A DNA stretch of 64,000 nucleotides from Chrysogorgia sp. JL179-B06. Its lineage: Eukaryota; Cnidaria; Anthozoa; Scleralcyonacea; Chrysogorgiidae. The notes below the pieces were generated by a model. It saw only the letters and a list, made by a program, of their open reading frames with translations, did no database searches and was not told where the DNA came from. The position numbers and the translations under genes were made by a program. Location of the stretch: contig JAYKKM010000052.1 in assembly GCA_035772405.1 (NCBI GenBank), positions 526,001-590,000 of the forward strand, read 5' to 3'. This document shows positions 10,551 to 22,869 of the stretch, one piece after another (position 1 is the first letter of the stretch; every line of letters starts with the position of its first letter).

Positions 10551-11575
10551 AATTTATTTTTTTGCGGTCCGGTATCCATCTGATTCGCGCGCTCTGATTG
10601 GCTAGCGAGCGGTCCGGTATCCTACGATACGGACCCCGATACCGGACCGCTGTGGATTTAAAAACGAAAACAAAATAGTTTTTTTAATATTTCGTATACT
10701 CGTCGCTTTTTACTACCTTTTGAGACAATAGACTGCCAGTAAAAACAAAATAAGAAGGATATAGTGACAATGAAAGCTATCACAGCGAAAGCGAATTTTA
10801 TTTTCCCGAAGTTGAAGATTTTATATACGAAAAAGAAAAAGTCCAGCGAAGTGGCAACATTGTGCAAGATAACTTGGACGAAATTCAAAATTTTATTAAT
10901 AAGAACAACGGCCTGAAAATACAGTTAAGTGTACCTACGAGATGAATGTGTGGAATCGCTTCTGTGCTACAGTAATGAACATGAGAAATGTTCTTTTGTG
11001 TCGGTTTTTCATGACCATAACAGAGAAAGACGGCAGTGTCGGAAAGGCTTGATGCTTTAATACAAAGCAGCTTCAGTTGTCCACCACCGCAAGATTTCAA
11101 ACGTCCCGAATTGCTTAACAGTATCGTAATAACGTCAACAACCACAGCAATTACAGACTTGTTTTCCGGAGAAAAAATTGGCAAGTTTGAAGGATATATA
11201 CTTTCAATTTCAACTTCGGTTCAACTTTAGTTCTGGCGACACATCGAGTGAGAAGCCGACAAAGACAAGGCAAGATTCCGATTATATGTATCATACGAGA
11301 CAAACAATGTTTTCAATTTTGCTTGATCAATGATGAATATTAGTCCTGGTTAAGTCCTGGTTTGCTCTGTTCAACTGTACCTGTCGAATTTCCAATCTTG
11401 TTTATTAAAAAGTTGACTTGAATGAGTTTGTCCTTTGTCAGGTGATTTTCTATATATGGTTCGCCTCTTTCCAAATATGGGCAGCGGAAGTGATCACTAG
11501 CGTTTTAGCTTCCTGTAGTTTTTACACGGCGGCAGATTTTCTTGTCTTACAATTATTTATAACAAAAAAATAAAT
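10551..11575. other. No gene seen; small inverted repeat
   Basis: GCGGTCCGGTATCC occurs twice in direct order (10564, 10610) and once inverted (about 10634-10650), forming a small foldback. The rest to 11575 has short frames only, without recognisable domains. Confidence 0.4.
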
Positions 11576-11719
11576 ATGTTATTTACCGTTTTGGTCGGTC
11601 CGTATAGAAAAATATTTGCCCTCGGTCTCAAAAATGTCCCTCGGCCTGCGGCCTCGGGCCATTTTTGAGACCTCGGGCAAATATTTTTCTATACGGACCT
11701 CCCAGCCGGTAAATAACAT
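11576..11719. mobile_element. Foldback MITE, 144 bp
   Basis: Inverted repeat running from ATGTTATTTACCG to CGGTAAATAACAT, arms about 68 bases, including GGTCCGTATAGAAAAATATT and its complement. The centre is GGCCTGCGGCC. It sits next to or within the 3' LTR of the gypsy element. Confidence 0.75.
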
Positions 11720-11795
11720 ATATATATTTTGACTAACAAAGAGAATATATTTATAATCCCAGCATGCTTTGCAGCATGCGCATACATACATTACA

Positions 11796-11808
11796 TCTCC
11801 CTTTCTCT
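11796..11808 (-). other. Polypurine tract of the gypsy element
   Basis: Minus strand AGAGAAAGGGAGA followed at once by TGTAATGTATG, the expected LTR start. This is the plus-strand primer site for reverse transcription in LTR elements. Confidence 0.6.
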
Positions 11809-11995
11809 AGTATGTTTCTAAAATATCAACAAACTATTATAATTATAACACTGTTCGTAACGCTTATGTTAAAAAGCACTGTTCGTTACTTTTAAATTAA
11901 TTAGTACTGTTCGCAACTCTTGTATTAAAAGTCATAGTTGTTATTTACTGTTTATCAAATAATCTGGTGGTTTACTTGTACGTCCAGTTTCGTTG

Positions 11996-12683
11996 TTACA
12001 GGATTAGGCTTTGAGTCATTGATTTCTTGGCTGGATTGTTCAACTGTATTTCTGATAGTTCTTGTTTTGTCACTGGCAACACTAGGCTCTTTCTTGTTCG
12101 TACGTTTACTGGAACGTAGATAACGGCGGATGCTTGGGGTTTGAGAAGTGGTGCTGTTGTTGGGAGACTAGTCTTCAGTCTGCGACCCATCATAAGTTGT
12201 GCTGGAGACAGGTTGATTTCTTCCAGTGGAGTATTTCGATAGTTCATCTCGCTTTGTACGGATCTTTGGCTTTGTTTAGAAGATTCTTTACAGTCTGCAC
12301 TGCTCTCTCTGCTTCACCGTTTGCTTGTGGGTAGTGAGGACTTGATGTTGTGTGGATAAATCCATAGTTCTTGGAGAACGCTGAGAACTCTCCGCTGACG
12401 AACTGTGGCCCATTGTTGCTCACTAGTTGATCTGGTATATCATATCTGGAAAAATGACTTTGGAGGTAATTGATGACATTAGTGACATTGATGACAGTTT
12501 GGAAATTTCTATCCACTTCGAGAAATAGTCAACACATAACAAGTAATGTGTTTTGTTATGTTCAAATAGATCAACACCAATGTTTGCCCAGGGTCTGTCT
12601 GGAGCCTCGCTAGCAATCTCTTGCTCTTGCTTGAGCTTTCTGGTAATGACTGCAGATTTGACACTTCGACACTTTATCTTCAA
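11996..12683 (-). pseudogene. Gypsy integrase, catalytic core and C-terminus
   Basis: Three minus-strand frames in series. First [20 protein letters not shown] (first catalytic Asp), then [16 protein letters not shown], where the usual D of SDNGPQ is N, then [20 protein letters not shown] (the catalytic Glu). The last frame (12247-11996) holds NYRNTPLEEINLSPAQLMMG, the integrase C-terminal GPF/Y-adjacent part. Loss of the second Asp and two frame changes mean no active integrase. The N-terminal zinc finger is separated by the LINE insertion. Confidence 0.82.
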
Positions 12684-12694
12684 TTTGACTTGCC

Positions 12695-13030
12695 ATTAAT
12701 AATAATAATAATAAGTCTTTATTCAATTGATAATCAAAACGTATCAAGAGTTACAAGATAAAAGTAGAAACAAAATACAATACAAAGTTAGCATATCAAG
12801 TTACAAAAGTTACATCTTAAGATTATACTTAAAAATCAATCTATTTACAAAGCTGTCCTTAAAACGAGTAGTATTTATAGCTGGAAACTGGCTACTTTGT
12901 GTTCTTAGTCTTAATGACGATTTCTTAACTTTAGGCATCAGATCATATAAGGGATGGATCTCTGACTTACTAATTCTATTAAAAATATTCCTTTAAAAAC
13001 CTTAATTTTGTTATTTTCGTTCAAGTCACC
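12695..13030 (-). mobile_element. LINE 3' end inserted in the gypsy element
   Basis: Minus strand codes NIFNRISKSEIHPLYDLMPK and then a stretch with RTQSSQFPAINTTRFKDSFV, the conserved tail of CR1/L2-type LINE ORF2, ending in a stop and an A-rich 3' end with AATAAAGACTTATTATTATT. The (TTA)n tail is on the left. The right (5') boundary is uncertain, between about 13020 and 13130. It interrupts the gypsy pol between RNase H and integrase, so it arrived later. Confidence 0.75.
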
Positions 13031-13480
13031 GCCAGAAAGAACCAAAAATACACAAAGATAGCACAGCTATAAGTTAGGACCGGCAGCCATATTGGCGCAC
13101 ATATATAAGATCTCTTGGGAGATCTCTTGCACTGTGGGTTATATTACCCCTTGATGTGATTCATCATAGTTAATATAAGCATCTGGGATCGGAGAGATTC
13201 AGGAACGATCACTTTGTTTCCTTTGAAAAGGAGGCCATCGACGCAAGAGATTTCATCTTTGCATATCCAATACTACTTCATCTCTGCACTGTGCATTAGC
13301 TTTGTTCTTTGGCCATCCATCAAGAACTGCATCTTGTACTGCTTGCATCACAGGATCTTCTGCTGTGGCTTTCTGAAACTCTTTGTACTTGTACTTTGTC
13401 ACCTTTGGTAGGTGACATTGGCAAATGAGCAGTGAGATGTATTTCGTTCACTTCGAGTTAATGTGTCTCCTTTGTCTCAT

Positions 13481-13906
13481 TCAGGTAGTTTCTGTTAAGT
13501 TAAGGGCATCAGCGATGTGCATCTCTTTACCAGGTTTGTAGACGATTCGCAAATCATATCGTTGAAGGGCTAACAGCATCTTCTGCAGACGGAGTGGTGC
13601 TTGGTGGAGAGGTTTGTTGAAAATATATTCAAGTGGTTTGTGATCTGACTCGACAACTACTTGCTTTCCAAGCAGGAACTGGTGAAACTTGTTAGTGCCA
13701 AAGACAACGGCCAAAGTCTCTTTTTCGATCTGTGCGTATTTCTGTTGTGTTGTGCAATTGGCTTCCTTTCTTGGTAAATAACAGCTCCAAGTCCTGTTGA
13801 ACTTGCATCTACTGATAGGGTTACCGGCTTCTGAGAATCGTAGTAGCTTAGTACTGGAAGCTGTCTTCTTGTTGTTCCTCCCAGTGCCATACTGTATTCT
13901 TTTCAA
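13481..13906 (-). pseudogene. Gypsy RNase H
   Basis: Minus frames code LSVDASSTGLGAVIYQ (the first catalytic Asp), then AQIEKETLAVVFGTNKFHQF and VVESDHKPLEYIFNK, the RNase H Glu and Asp motifs, ending PGKEMHIADAL. A frame change lies near 13740. The domain order RT then RNase H is normal for gypsy pol. Confidence 0.82.
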
Positions 13907-14749
13907 GTAATTTCCTCAATGGAGCACTCACATCAGCCATATTGGGCAAAAACTTGGCGAGGTATTGGATAAATCCTATATATAGGAATGTCTTTAATTC
14001 CATTGTGTTGGATGGCTGGGTCATGGCTTCTACTGCTCTTATTTTTTCAGGATCTGGCTTGAGACCATCCTTCGTCAAAAGATGACCAACATAACCAATT
14101 TCTTCTTTCCTGATTTGGCACTTCTTCTGGTTCAGCTTTAGGTTGACTTCTCGGCTTCGGTCGATAACTTTCTTTAGCCTTGCATTATGCTCCTGGATAT
14201 CGCTTCCCCATATGAATATGTCATCGACTATGGCTTCAGCACCATCGATGTCTTCTAACACCTGATCATTTTCTTTTGGAACACTTCTGGGGCTGACTTG
14301 ATTCCAAATGGAATTCGGGTGAACCGGTACCTTCCAAAAGGTGTGTTAAAGGTGCAGAGTTTGGAACTTGCTTCGTCCAGCTTGATTTGCCAATATCCTG
14401 AGGAGAACACTTTTGCTTCAGGCATTTCTGCTACAACTTCTTCAATTTGTTTCATCGGGTAATGTTCTCGTTTTATGGCTCGATTTAGATCTCTTGGGTC
14501 AATGCACACACGAATTTTCTCTGGCTTTATCACTGTCACCATATTGTTGACACAATCTGTAGGTTCGGTTTGCTTGACAATCACACCAGCATCTTCCATG
14601 CGTTCTAACTCTTCTTTGATGCGGTCTTTGAGGGCTAGTGGTACTCGCCTTGGTGCGTGGACTACAGGAGTGACTGAGGGATCAATTTGAATAATATGTT
14701 CACCAGGTAAACATCCAAGACCAGTAAACAACTCCTTGTGACCTTGCAA
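13848..14749 (-). pseudogene. Gypsy reverse transcriptase
   Basis: Minus strand, two frames joined near 14258. The first holds the N-terminal RT (PVVHAPRRVPLALKDRIKEE, VRVCIDPRDLNRAIK-like segment, FGRYRFTRIPFGIKSAPEVF). The second starts with AIVDDIFIWG, the catalytic xxDD box (VDD in place of YMDD or YIDD), and continues KCQIRKEEIGYVGHLLTKDG, the thumb. Catalytic residues remain, but the frameshift at the VDD box breaks the protein. Confidence 0.85.
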
Positions 14750-15009
14750 AAGTTTATCTTCTACGGTTGAGTTGAACTTGAGTGGAAAACTGGAATCTAC
14801 ACGAGGCTGATATATTGTGACATGGTTGTCTCGACTGAATGTATAACTCTTTCAACAAGACCCATTTCTTTGCATGTGTTAGCACTGAACATGCACTGGT
14901 GGTGCAGGAATATCGACAACATGGAATTTTACTTGGTAAGTTTTTCTTTTATACCCACATGGTAAAGTGGTTACTCCTTTGGTGGTAATAACATGAACAG
15001 AGTAGGACT

Positions 15010-15210
15010 TTAGTTTAGCTTCAGGTTTCTGTATTGCAATTTTGGTTCCAAGGCTCTGAAGATCTTTGGTATAGAAATAACATTACATCTTGCACCAGTA
15101 TCGAGCTGAACATTCAGGGTTTTTCCAGCAATATTTACATCTTCATACCATTCATTAACGCTAGTCGCATTTATAGTTCCAATTGAACAAACATATAATA
15201 CACAGTTCAT
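15010..15210 (-). pseudogene. Gypsy aspartic protease
   Basis: Minus strand contains NVQLDTGARCNVIS, the retropepsin active site (DTGA in place of DTG/DSG-A). It lies between the gag zinc knuckle and RT, as expected. The frame is short and is not continuous with RT. Confidence 0.75.
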
Positions 15211-15823
15211 GCACTGTCACTGTCTGGTTCTTTTTCAACGCCATGGACATTTTTCTTCTTGCTTTCTTTACGCGTCGATTTGCACACTCTTGAAAAATGG
15301 TTGAGCTTCTTACACTTTGTACATGTCTTACCTTGTGCGGGACACTTATTTCGCTCGTGATTTAGACCACTTTTGCTGCACGGGTGTCCATCTTCTTTTG
15401 TCTTCGGCCCAAATCTTTGTCTCAGTGTCATCTCTATTTGGGCTTTCTCTCTCTTTCTTCTCGGAGGCTATTCACGTTTTGGTCCTCTGATGCCATACTT
15501 CGTAGCTGTGTACATGTTTGACATTTCTTGTGTTCGAGCAATATCGACTGCCTTTTCTATAGTTAGTTCTGATCCTTCTTGTATCAGTTTCTCTCTCAAT
15601 TTCTGCGAATAACAACCTTTAGCTTAGTTAGGAACTGTTCAAAAGATTCCTTTTCTTGCTGTACGATGTTGTGGAACTTGTATCGAGAAAATATATTATT
15701 GGATTTGGGCTTTACATATGCTTCGAACTGTTGGTAGTAAGTGCTGAGCTTCTTCGATTCTTCACTTGTTAAATTCCATGTATTGTATACATCTCGGTCT
15801 TTCTCACCAACCCATATCATCAA
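15207..15823 (-). pseudogene. Gypsy gag with zinc knuckles
   Basis: Frame at 15823-15596 codes a gag-like helical piece (MMIWVGEKDRDVYNTWNLT, QQEKESFEQFLTKLK). After a break the frame at 15431-15207 carries cysteine clusters, ending with the CCHC knuckle CTKCKKLNHFSRVC. Gag packages RNA; the knuckle is typical of gypsy nucleocapsid. Confidence 0.75.
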
Positions 15824-16062
15824 ATAATTACATCTTTGTTCTTCATTTACCTTTTAATGGTCCACCAAAAGCAAATTCACAATGTTGTTGAAACGACTTC
15901 CACGCTGCTGGTAAGTCACCGCTTGACCAGTTCATTTTTGGTGTGCTCGAGGTTGTAAAACCTTCCATTTCCGATAAAACTTGCGTTTTAGTTTATCTTC
16001 TTTGTATTTCTTCGCTGGTTCTGCTCGGATGGCTATCTTTTAATTTCAAGCTCTAAAGGATT

Positions 16063-16075
16063 ACTTCTGACACCA
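16063..16075 (-). other. Primer binding site of the gypsy element
   Basis: Minus strand TGGTGTCAGAAGT directly follows a likely LTR end (ACAACA). It is complementary to a tRNA 3' end reading TCTGACACCA, as in many tRNA-Leu. Its place upstream of gag fits. Confidence 0.6.
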
Positions 16076-16076
16076 T

Positions 16077-18146
16077 GTTGTGTTTATATGGCTATACGCC
16101 ATGTTGACTAACCGTCTTACAGTCCCGGAATTCCTTACAGTGTGCAGTGAAGCTGCGAATCTCCTCAACGAAAGGCCCATGCATAGGTACTCTTCCTAGC
16201 ACTGACTCGAGCCTGAATATTCTGACCCCTAACAGTCTGTTGCTAGGACGGGCAACTGCAAAGAACCCTACTGGATGGCAATCCTACAGTCGCAACCCGA
16301 AAACGCGTTACCATCATCCAAACAGTTGTCAGATAATTTTGGAGAAAGTGGACCGAGTTGTATGCTCCGACTTTAATGGTACGTCGCAAGTGGAGTACGT
16401 CAAGTCGCAATCTGTGTCCAGGAGATGTCGTGATAATTGCCGACAAGAACACCTTTCCTGGGTAAGTTCGCCGAGTGTCAGTCGTGTACAAGAATTTTCA
16501 AGTCGGAAAGTAATCGCAAGAGTATGGAGGAGTTAGTGAAGCAGTCACCGTATCACGAAGTGCCGAGCGCCTAGCCTTATTAGTACCGGTGGATTACGAT
16601 CCAAAGAAAGACGATTCGGACTTTCAATCGGAAAAGAGTACCTAAACTCGCGTGAGATTGATATAACTTAATGAACGCTAACTGTTGATTATAATGTTGT
16701 TTGGGTGTTTAAATTCTTTTCGACAGCTTTTTTGCAGTCACGGCCCCGATCGCCACGGCGTGTGCAATTTGGCATATTTATCATCTCAAATCATTAATAA
16801 TTCATGAGTAAACACAACCGAAATCAGTACCAGGTCGAATATGTGATGAGACGCTGTTGTTGTAAAAGGTCCTAATCCAAATAATAACCCTAACACCCCT
16901 AGATTTTCATCGTAACCACCCTATCGCATCAGTAGCGTTAACTGTAAAAGTAATCTTGGTTAACTTAGCAACTTCAGTCCTTCCTTGCCCCTCTGGTTCC
17001 TACGGCCATGTATGAAAGTGAGTTGGCTCAGTAGTCAGTATCCAAGTTGGCTTACTGAGAAGTCTGCCCCGCCAAATGAGCCATCCTGTTCGCTGACCTA
17101 ATTCAGTACTAGCCAACAGGGTCAGCCCCATGGCAAGCGAGCCGGCCTGTGCTCGATCATGTAATAACAATTCATATGGTCAGTCCGGCAAACAGGTTCA
17201 GTTTGAGCAAGCATTAAATCAGTTAATCTTTTTCTCAGGCATATAGCAGTAAATCAAACCATTTAGCTGGCAGTAGCAAGGTGTCATAAGCTATTATAAA
17301 ACAGTTTAAAGAAATGTAATTCAAAATCTTTATTTCTTTGAAGTTATATAACATTTTGAGCCAGTAAACATATTCATAATTTTAGCATATTTATTATTTG
17401 AGAGGCTTTATGCATACTAGTGACTAGTCCAGTGGGCCGGCCAGCTATAGCTAATTGTAATATAAAGACAGGTTACTGCATAGTTAACTATGGTTACTGT
17501 CTCGTTAAGGCCAAAATTCAGTTCGAAAGGTATGTATCTGGCTGTACAGACCAAGTAACAGTTTGCAAATGGTGTCCTTGTGAGTCAGTCTGGCAAGTGG
17601 GCTAGCCTGCCTCATGTAATATCAGGACAAATTACTGTTTTGGTAATAGCAAGCCAGCTTCATGCTTCCATGTACAGCTACAGTAATCATGAATTCCAAA
17701 AATCAGTTTGAAAGGTGTGTATTTGTGGGGTTGAGGGACAATGGAAAGTACATAGCTGAACAGACCAGTCACTGGTAAACCAGCAAACAATAACAAACTC
17801 TTTACTCCTTGATCTTGATAGTTGGTATGGGTGTCAGAGATTTATATACTGTGCACGTGTTCATTTGTAAGCATTCGTGTATAATAATATGAACAATCGA
17901 TACAAAGGTACTGATAACCCAGAAACCCCATTTTGGAGCCCCATTTAAGCTTACAGGTAGAATATCAAGTGAAACAGGGTTATTCAATGGCAACATTGCA
18001 ACTTATTACTTGGTATATATGAAACAATAAACAGTAGCATCGACTTTATTTTGTATAATATAACAATAAACAATACAGGCAACAAAGCTTATAAAAATAT
18101 TACAGTTACCTCAGAACAGTTAACATATTTCCATCATCATTCATCA
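16077..18146. other. No gene seen
   Basis: Left part may hold remains of the gypsy 5' LTR. From 16.6 to 18.1 kb I see only short frames without known domains; GTTCGAAAGGTATGTAT-like and GTTTGAAAGGTGTGTAT segments (17522, 17705) suggest a diverged duplication. Confidence 0.4.
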
Positions 18147-18887
18147 CAGGTGGCCCAAGCTCGTGCGCCAATTTGTGTTTATATTGGAATTTATTCGATT
18201 TGTCAAAATTAGAGGATATTTTCATCTATTATTTGCAGTTTATTGTTACAATATATAAATGAAATAATGTGTATTTATATCTACCATAAGGTGTATGTGT
18301 CTTTCATTGTAAGTTTGGTGAGATTTAGGACAGTTGCAGTGCAACATGGCGATATTAAATATTAATGCAATATATTATGGCCACATTGTTTATATCAAAC
18401 ATTATACCTATGAATACTCTAACAAAATAAACATTTATAAACATTGTTGTTCCACTTACATGTTTATTGTGTCGTAATATTCTTCCTTGTGAAACTTGGC
18501 ACCATTCTGTTCACTAACGGGTTTGAAGTATAGTAAACAGAATTATGGTGCCAAGTTTCACAAGGAAGAATATTACGACACAATAAACATGTAAGTGGAA
18601 CAACAAGGTTTATAAATGTTTATTTTGTTGAGTATTCTTAGGTATAATGTTTGATATAAACAATGTGGCCATTATATTGCATTTATAATGTCGCCATGTC
18701 GCACTGCAACTGTCCTAAATCTCACCAAACTTAACACATACACCTTATGGTAGATATAAATACACATTATTTCATTTATATATTGTGACAATAAACTGCA
18801 AATAATAGATGAAAATATCCTCTAATTTTGACAAATCGAATAAATTCCAATATTAACACAAATTGGCGCACGATCTTAGGCCACCTG
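18147..18887. mobile_element. 741-bp long inverted repeat
   Basis: Begins CAGGTGGCC and ends GGCCACCTG. Arms of about 360 bases match almost fully, with a few indels, around a short spacer at about 18512-18534. Inner arms match exactly over ATGTTTATTGTGTCGTAATA and onwards. No coding frame. It would fold into one long hairpin RNA if transcribed. It looks like a foldback transposon or a fused pair of MITEs. Confidence 0.85.
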
Positions 18888-20049
18888 TGCATTCATATGT
18901 TGAGTCTCATATTAAATTATTAAACATTTAGTAGACAAAAAGCGTATGGAAACAGTGATAATAATCACAGGTGATAAGATGAGTAAATGAGTAAATCACA
19001 ATGAGTAAATCACAATGGCATAAATATATGCAGTAGTTTCGACGACAAAAAATAAAAAATAAACAAAGCGGAAACCTAGACTCGGCTTAGTCGTCTACCA
19101 CTGGTAGTCCGAGTAAAAAGTCCACATTATCTCATGGAAAATTCGCTGACGGTAAACTGATACCTCAATAATTTGATGATTTGCAACATCTCACAAAGGA
19201 ACCTTGGGCTGCTGTGCTATGATTTGAGCGGGAAAGAAGTGTGACAAGAAAGGTAAGTTTAAAATTTACATGTTGACCAATCGAAAATTTAAGGTTTGAT
19301 CGCACAATATTAGCTTCACAAAATGGCGAATATGCTTAAGAATCATAGCGGTCTAACCAGCCCTTTGTGTGATTTGTGGTTCAATCGAAGAATGTGAGGA
19401 GTTTTTCTCGAAATTGCCAAATTGGATTGAAAGATGAATTATTTGAGGATTTTTATGAAGTAAGCATTCTCCCATAAACTTAACTTGAAGGCTTGGACAG
19501 TTGGACTATCCAACCGTGGACTATCCATAATTTTATGGTGCCTAAAAATACTGTATCATTACACGTAATTATTGTGATTGTCCACATCAATCAGTGCTCT
19601 CTAAGGCTTGATTGTCGTTGTATCATCTAATCCTTGATTCTCATCACTACCTTTTTAAAATGTCGAGGATCGGGCGGGAGATTTATATTTTATTTTTGTA
19701 TCAAAATATAAAACATATTCTACAAAATTTCGAAATTGCTGAGGGAGGTCTGATAATTCATCTGCATAGCTGTTGCCAAACCGAAATAAACATTTTGAAA
19801 TTTACTATTTTTAGTGATCACAAAATAATTCATCACAAAACCATGGCTATAAAATATTCCCCACTTGGGACAACAACAAAAATATAATATAAGATATAAA
19901 AAATAACTGTTCAGTGCTCGGAGGGCAGCACGTTTTATTTTAAAACAAAATACAAAAATATGTCCATGCAGGACTCAAAATCCAGTTTGTAGTAATGAGA
20001 ATCGAGGAATTTTATGTGGCCAGCTAAAGCTGTGTTTGCACTACAAGTC
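18888..20049. other. No gene seen
   Basis: AT-rich, short frames only; the longest (19612-19887, +) has no recognisable domain and no splice context. Confidence 0.4.
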
Positions 20050-20535
20050 TTAAGCTGCATTCACACTAGCGGCCTTGGCCTAGCCTGTGTGCAGCCTGAA
20101 TATACACCTGTAATTCAGTCTGAAAACTCGCACGATAGCTTGTCGACCCCCCGCTGAGCTACTCTTGACTTATTCCAGTTACAATTGGTTCTCTGGGAAT
20201 TCTTGTGAGATCAAATAATCAAATAAACAATTATGAATCATATGAGTATTAAACCACTCAAAATCTACTACTCAAATCTGAGTTGCTCAGCGGGGGGTCG
20301 ACAAGCTATCGTGCGAGTTTTCACAGACTGAATTACAGGTGTATATTCAGGCTGTACACAGGCTACCATGGCCTGGCTTGACCCCAAACGCTTGCCTGGG
20401 CCACAATTCTTGATAGTGTGAACAGATTTTACCTGGCCTTGGCCTGACCTGGTAGGCCTGGATTTCGCTTGTGTAAATGGGTTGCATTTTACCCAGGCCA
20501 TGCAGGCCTAGGCCTCTAGTGTGAATGCAGCTAAG
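20050..20535. mobile_element. Inverted-repeat element rich in CCTGGCC motifs
   Basis: CTTAAGCTGCATTCACACTAG at the left is inverted at the right as CTAGTGTGAATGCAGCTAAG. Inner arms (about 20090-20165 and 20279-20360) match over CAGCGGGGGGTCGACAAGCT. The right half has extra copies of GGCCTGGCC-type motifs. MITE-like, no coding frame. Confidence 0.75.
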
Positions 20536-21560
20536 ACTGGGCTGAGCCTGGCCTACGTTTTGGTAGTGTAAACATGCGCATAGGCATAAGAACTGGGGGT
20601 GTGGGCATTGGTCCCCAAACTTTTATGAAAAGTGCCCTTATTAAAAAACGAAAACTACTCTTTGAACATGAAAAGTACCCTTGTTGGCTTGTTGAGCAAA
20701 GAATATATAGACAAATAGTATATATTTGTGTGCCTGAGAGTTCATGTGCTCCCACAACTTAAACTTGCTTTCTATGCCCCTGAACATGTGTCAGTCTGTC
20801 ATACTAGTAAAATCTTAGCTTACTTCAACTGTTGGGTAGGCCTGACCTTGTGCAGTGTAAGCATGTTTGACCTAGTCTGAGCCTTCCCCATGCTGGTCCT
20901 AGATTTGCAGTGTAAACATGGCATATATTGTTGGAAGTTTGTAACCAGCTGCTGTAGTCTAGTGGTTACCACACATGTCTATGAGCTGACACTGACAGAT
21001 GCAGTTCAAATGCTGGGTTGGACCACCACTCAGGGTCTTAAAAATAATTGAGGAGAAAATGCTGCCTTTGCAATAATACCAGCAAATGATAAGACTTTTG
21101 GATAATAACTAAACAACCCTTTCGGAAACCCCTATCAATGGGGCTTCTACCCTGTTGGGGTATTCCGCTCAACTAAAAGAGTGATAAAACAACTAAATAT
21201 CTGTCCAACATGGGATCCTTTTACCAAAACATGATTTGACAACATGGGTTAAATTTTGAGATTGATTAAATACTATTTGTTGCCATTGATTATAGACTAC
21301 AGTAGCATTTGTGGCGTTGTACACTTGTCACTACTGACTTGGAACCTGCCGAGTTTAAAGTTCATTTAATTTTTATAATTCATTGAGTTTAGGGTTAGGA
21401 TTAGATTTTTAAATTTATATTTATAGCTGTATATTGATGCTTCTTAAAAACCCATGTTGGTGGGTATCCGATGTCAGACAAATCACAATTTATTATACAT
21501 TGTAGTCACTTCCTCTCTTCTCATTGGCTAAGCACATGTACAGTTAATTATGTGAATCAG
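20536..21560. other. No gene seen
   Basis: Continues with CTGGCCT-like words to about 20920, then a weak tRNA-like stretch near 20948-21020. Nothing coding is supported. Confidence 0.35.
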
Positions 21561-21620
21561 TGCAACCTACAGATTAGTGAATAATATGCTGGCAGATTAT
21601 TCACTAATCTGTAGGTTGCA
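21561..21620. repeat. 60-bp hairpin upstream of the kinase gene
   Basis: TGCAACCTACAGATTAGTGA and its complement around an ATGCTGGCA spacer. A perfect 25-base stem about 300 bp upstream of the kinase start codon. Confidence 0.7.
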
Positions 21621-21774
21621 CCGCAATGCGAGATTTCCGAATGAGCGGTAGCTTTCCACACAAGCAAAAACAATATGACTGCTTGATTTTCGTCTTCGAC
21701 TGTAAAAGAAATCAAAAAATTACTTGAAGTGACTGCAATATATAATTAAAACAATTGTTAGATTTGGTTTTTCT

Positions 21775-21867
21775 GATATCTGGATAATCAAGGTCTCAGT
21801 AAGTGTTACTGTATCAGGCTTCGGCTGATAACACTTACCTCGATCGACCTTGATTATTCCAGATATC
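21775..21867. repeat. Imperfect 93-bp palindrome just upstream of kinase exon 1
   Basis: GATATCTGGATAATCAAGGT pairs with ACCTTGATTATTCCAGATATC, and AAGTGTTACTGTATCAG with CTGATAACACTT, around a GCTTCGGC loop. It ends 57 bases before the start codon, so it may lie in the 5' leader. Confidence 0.65.
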
Positions 21868-21924
21868 ACAAAAATCTCTGTAAAACAATTTTCTATTTCT
21901 AGATTCAACCGCAGAACAATCAAC

Positions 21925-22246
21925 ATGATTGGATTCAACTCGATAACTAGAAGCCATTCTTCCTCCCATGAAGTGATGCCTTGTATTGAGACAGCAGGAA
22001 AGATAAGTTTACCTAGTGGGGCCATTGTAATAGTTGAAGGAAACATTGGAGTTGGGAAGACAACTCTTACTTGCCAGTTAGGAAGGAAGCTGAATTACCG
22101 TATCTTTCTTGAACCCACTTCGAGGAATCCTTACTTGGCAAGATTCTACGAGGAGCCGAAGAAATATGCGCTGAAAATGCAACTATGGTTGTTTAGACAG
22201 CGATGTATGATGTACATGAGGGCTGTGAAACACTGGATGAAATCAG
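21925..22246 (+). CDS. Deoxynucleoside kinase, exon 1
   Basis: First of seven exons whose joined frame is 822 nt (273 aa plus stop). The enzyme family phosphorylates deoxynucleosides to monophosphates in the salvage pathway. Residues 34-47 hold the P-loop (IVIVEGNIGVGKTT), then EPTSRNPYLARFYEEP and KYALKMQLWLFRQRCMMYMR, the family's substrate-site helix. The first in-frame ATG is at 21925; the 5' part (MIGFNSITRSHSSSHE) lacks acidic residues for 15 residues and could be a mitochondrial signal, or an upstream exon may exist. The donor is CAG|GTTGGT, phase 1. The wording YLARFYEEPKKYALKMQLWL is closer to bacterial-type and basal-metazoan dNKs than to vertebrate dCK, by recall. Confidence 0.85.
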
Positions 22247-22869
22247 GTTGGTTTTGACCTACTTATACCTACTAAGGCAACTTCTTATTAAAAGTTGTCA
22301 ACTCAAATACAGCAAGTTAGTAGTATTATGAAGAATTTGCAGCATGGTCTCTGTTAAGTTGTTGCAGTTATTAGAGATCATGAGCCGATTAATCAGTTAA
22401 GCCAATTAATTGGCCATTATAATTGGCTGTTTTTCGATAATCGATAATTGGCCAATTATTAACACTTAAAATGCCATTTGCCGATTATGTATGAATTGGC
22501 ATATTTCTTATTAAAAAAATTGTGTTTGCTTGTTTTTGCCACTTCTCAATTGCAATAATGCACACAAAAACCGCTGCAAATTGTCCAAGATCAGATGCCA
22601 TTTTTTCCGCATCTGACGTGGAAACAAGTTATTTAATGCAATTTAAGCACTAACAACATATCTTTTTTGGTCTATAAATAAGTGCGACAGATGTATTAAA
22701 TAAGATTCTTGTGTAAATTGGGAAATTGCAGAGTCTAGCAGCAGCCAGGTTGGACAATTTTTGGTGATCGGCTCATCTCTAGTTGTTACTGAATACAAGC
22801 TGATCATCCATTGAGTCCAATCCAGCTAATCGAACCAGTGTACTGATTAGTAGCTGGACATTCCAACTA

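Larger units (their letters stand above)
11720..16076 (-). mobile_element. Decayed Ty3/gypsy retrotransposon
   Basis: Read on the minus strand: PBS (16063-16075), gag, zinc knuckle, protease, RT, RNase H, integrase, PPT (11796-11808), start of 3' LTR at 11795. The order PR-RT-RH-INT is that of Ty3/gypsy. Several frame changes and a LINE insertion in the RNase H-integrase interval make it non-functional. The left LTR is disturbed by the foldback at 11576-11719; I could not find a matching full 5' LTR beyond 16076, though TTGACTAAC occurs in both LTR regions. Confidence 0.85.

Noticed and set aside
20948..21020. tRNA gene or SINE head (CTGTAGTCTAGTGGTTACC)
   Set aside because: Only an A-box-like part and a poor B box; no arm pairs convincingly.
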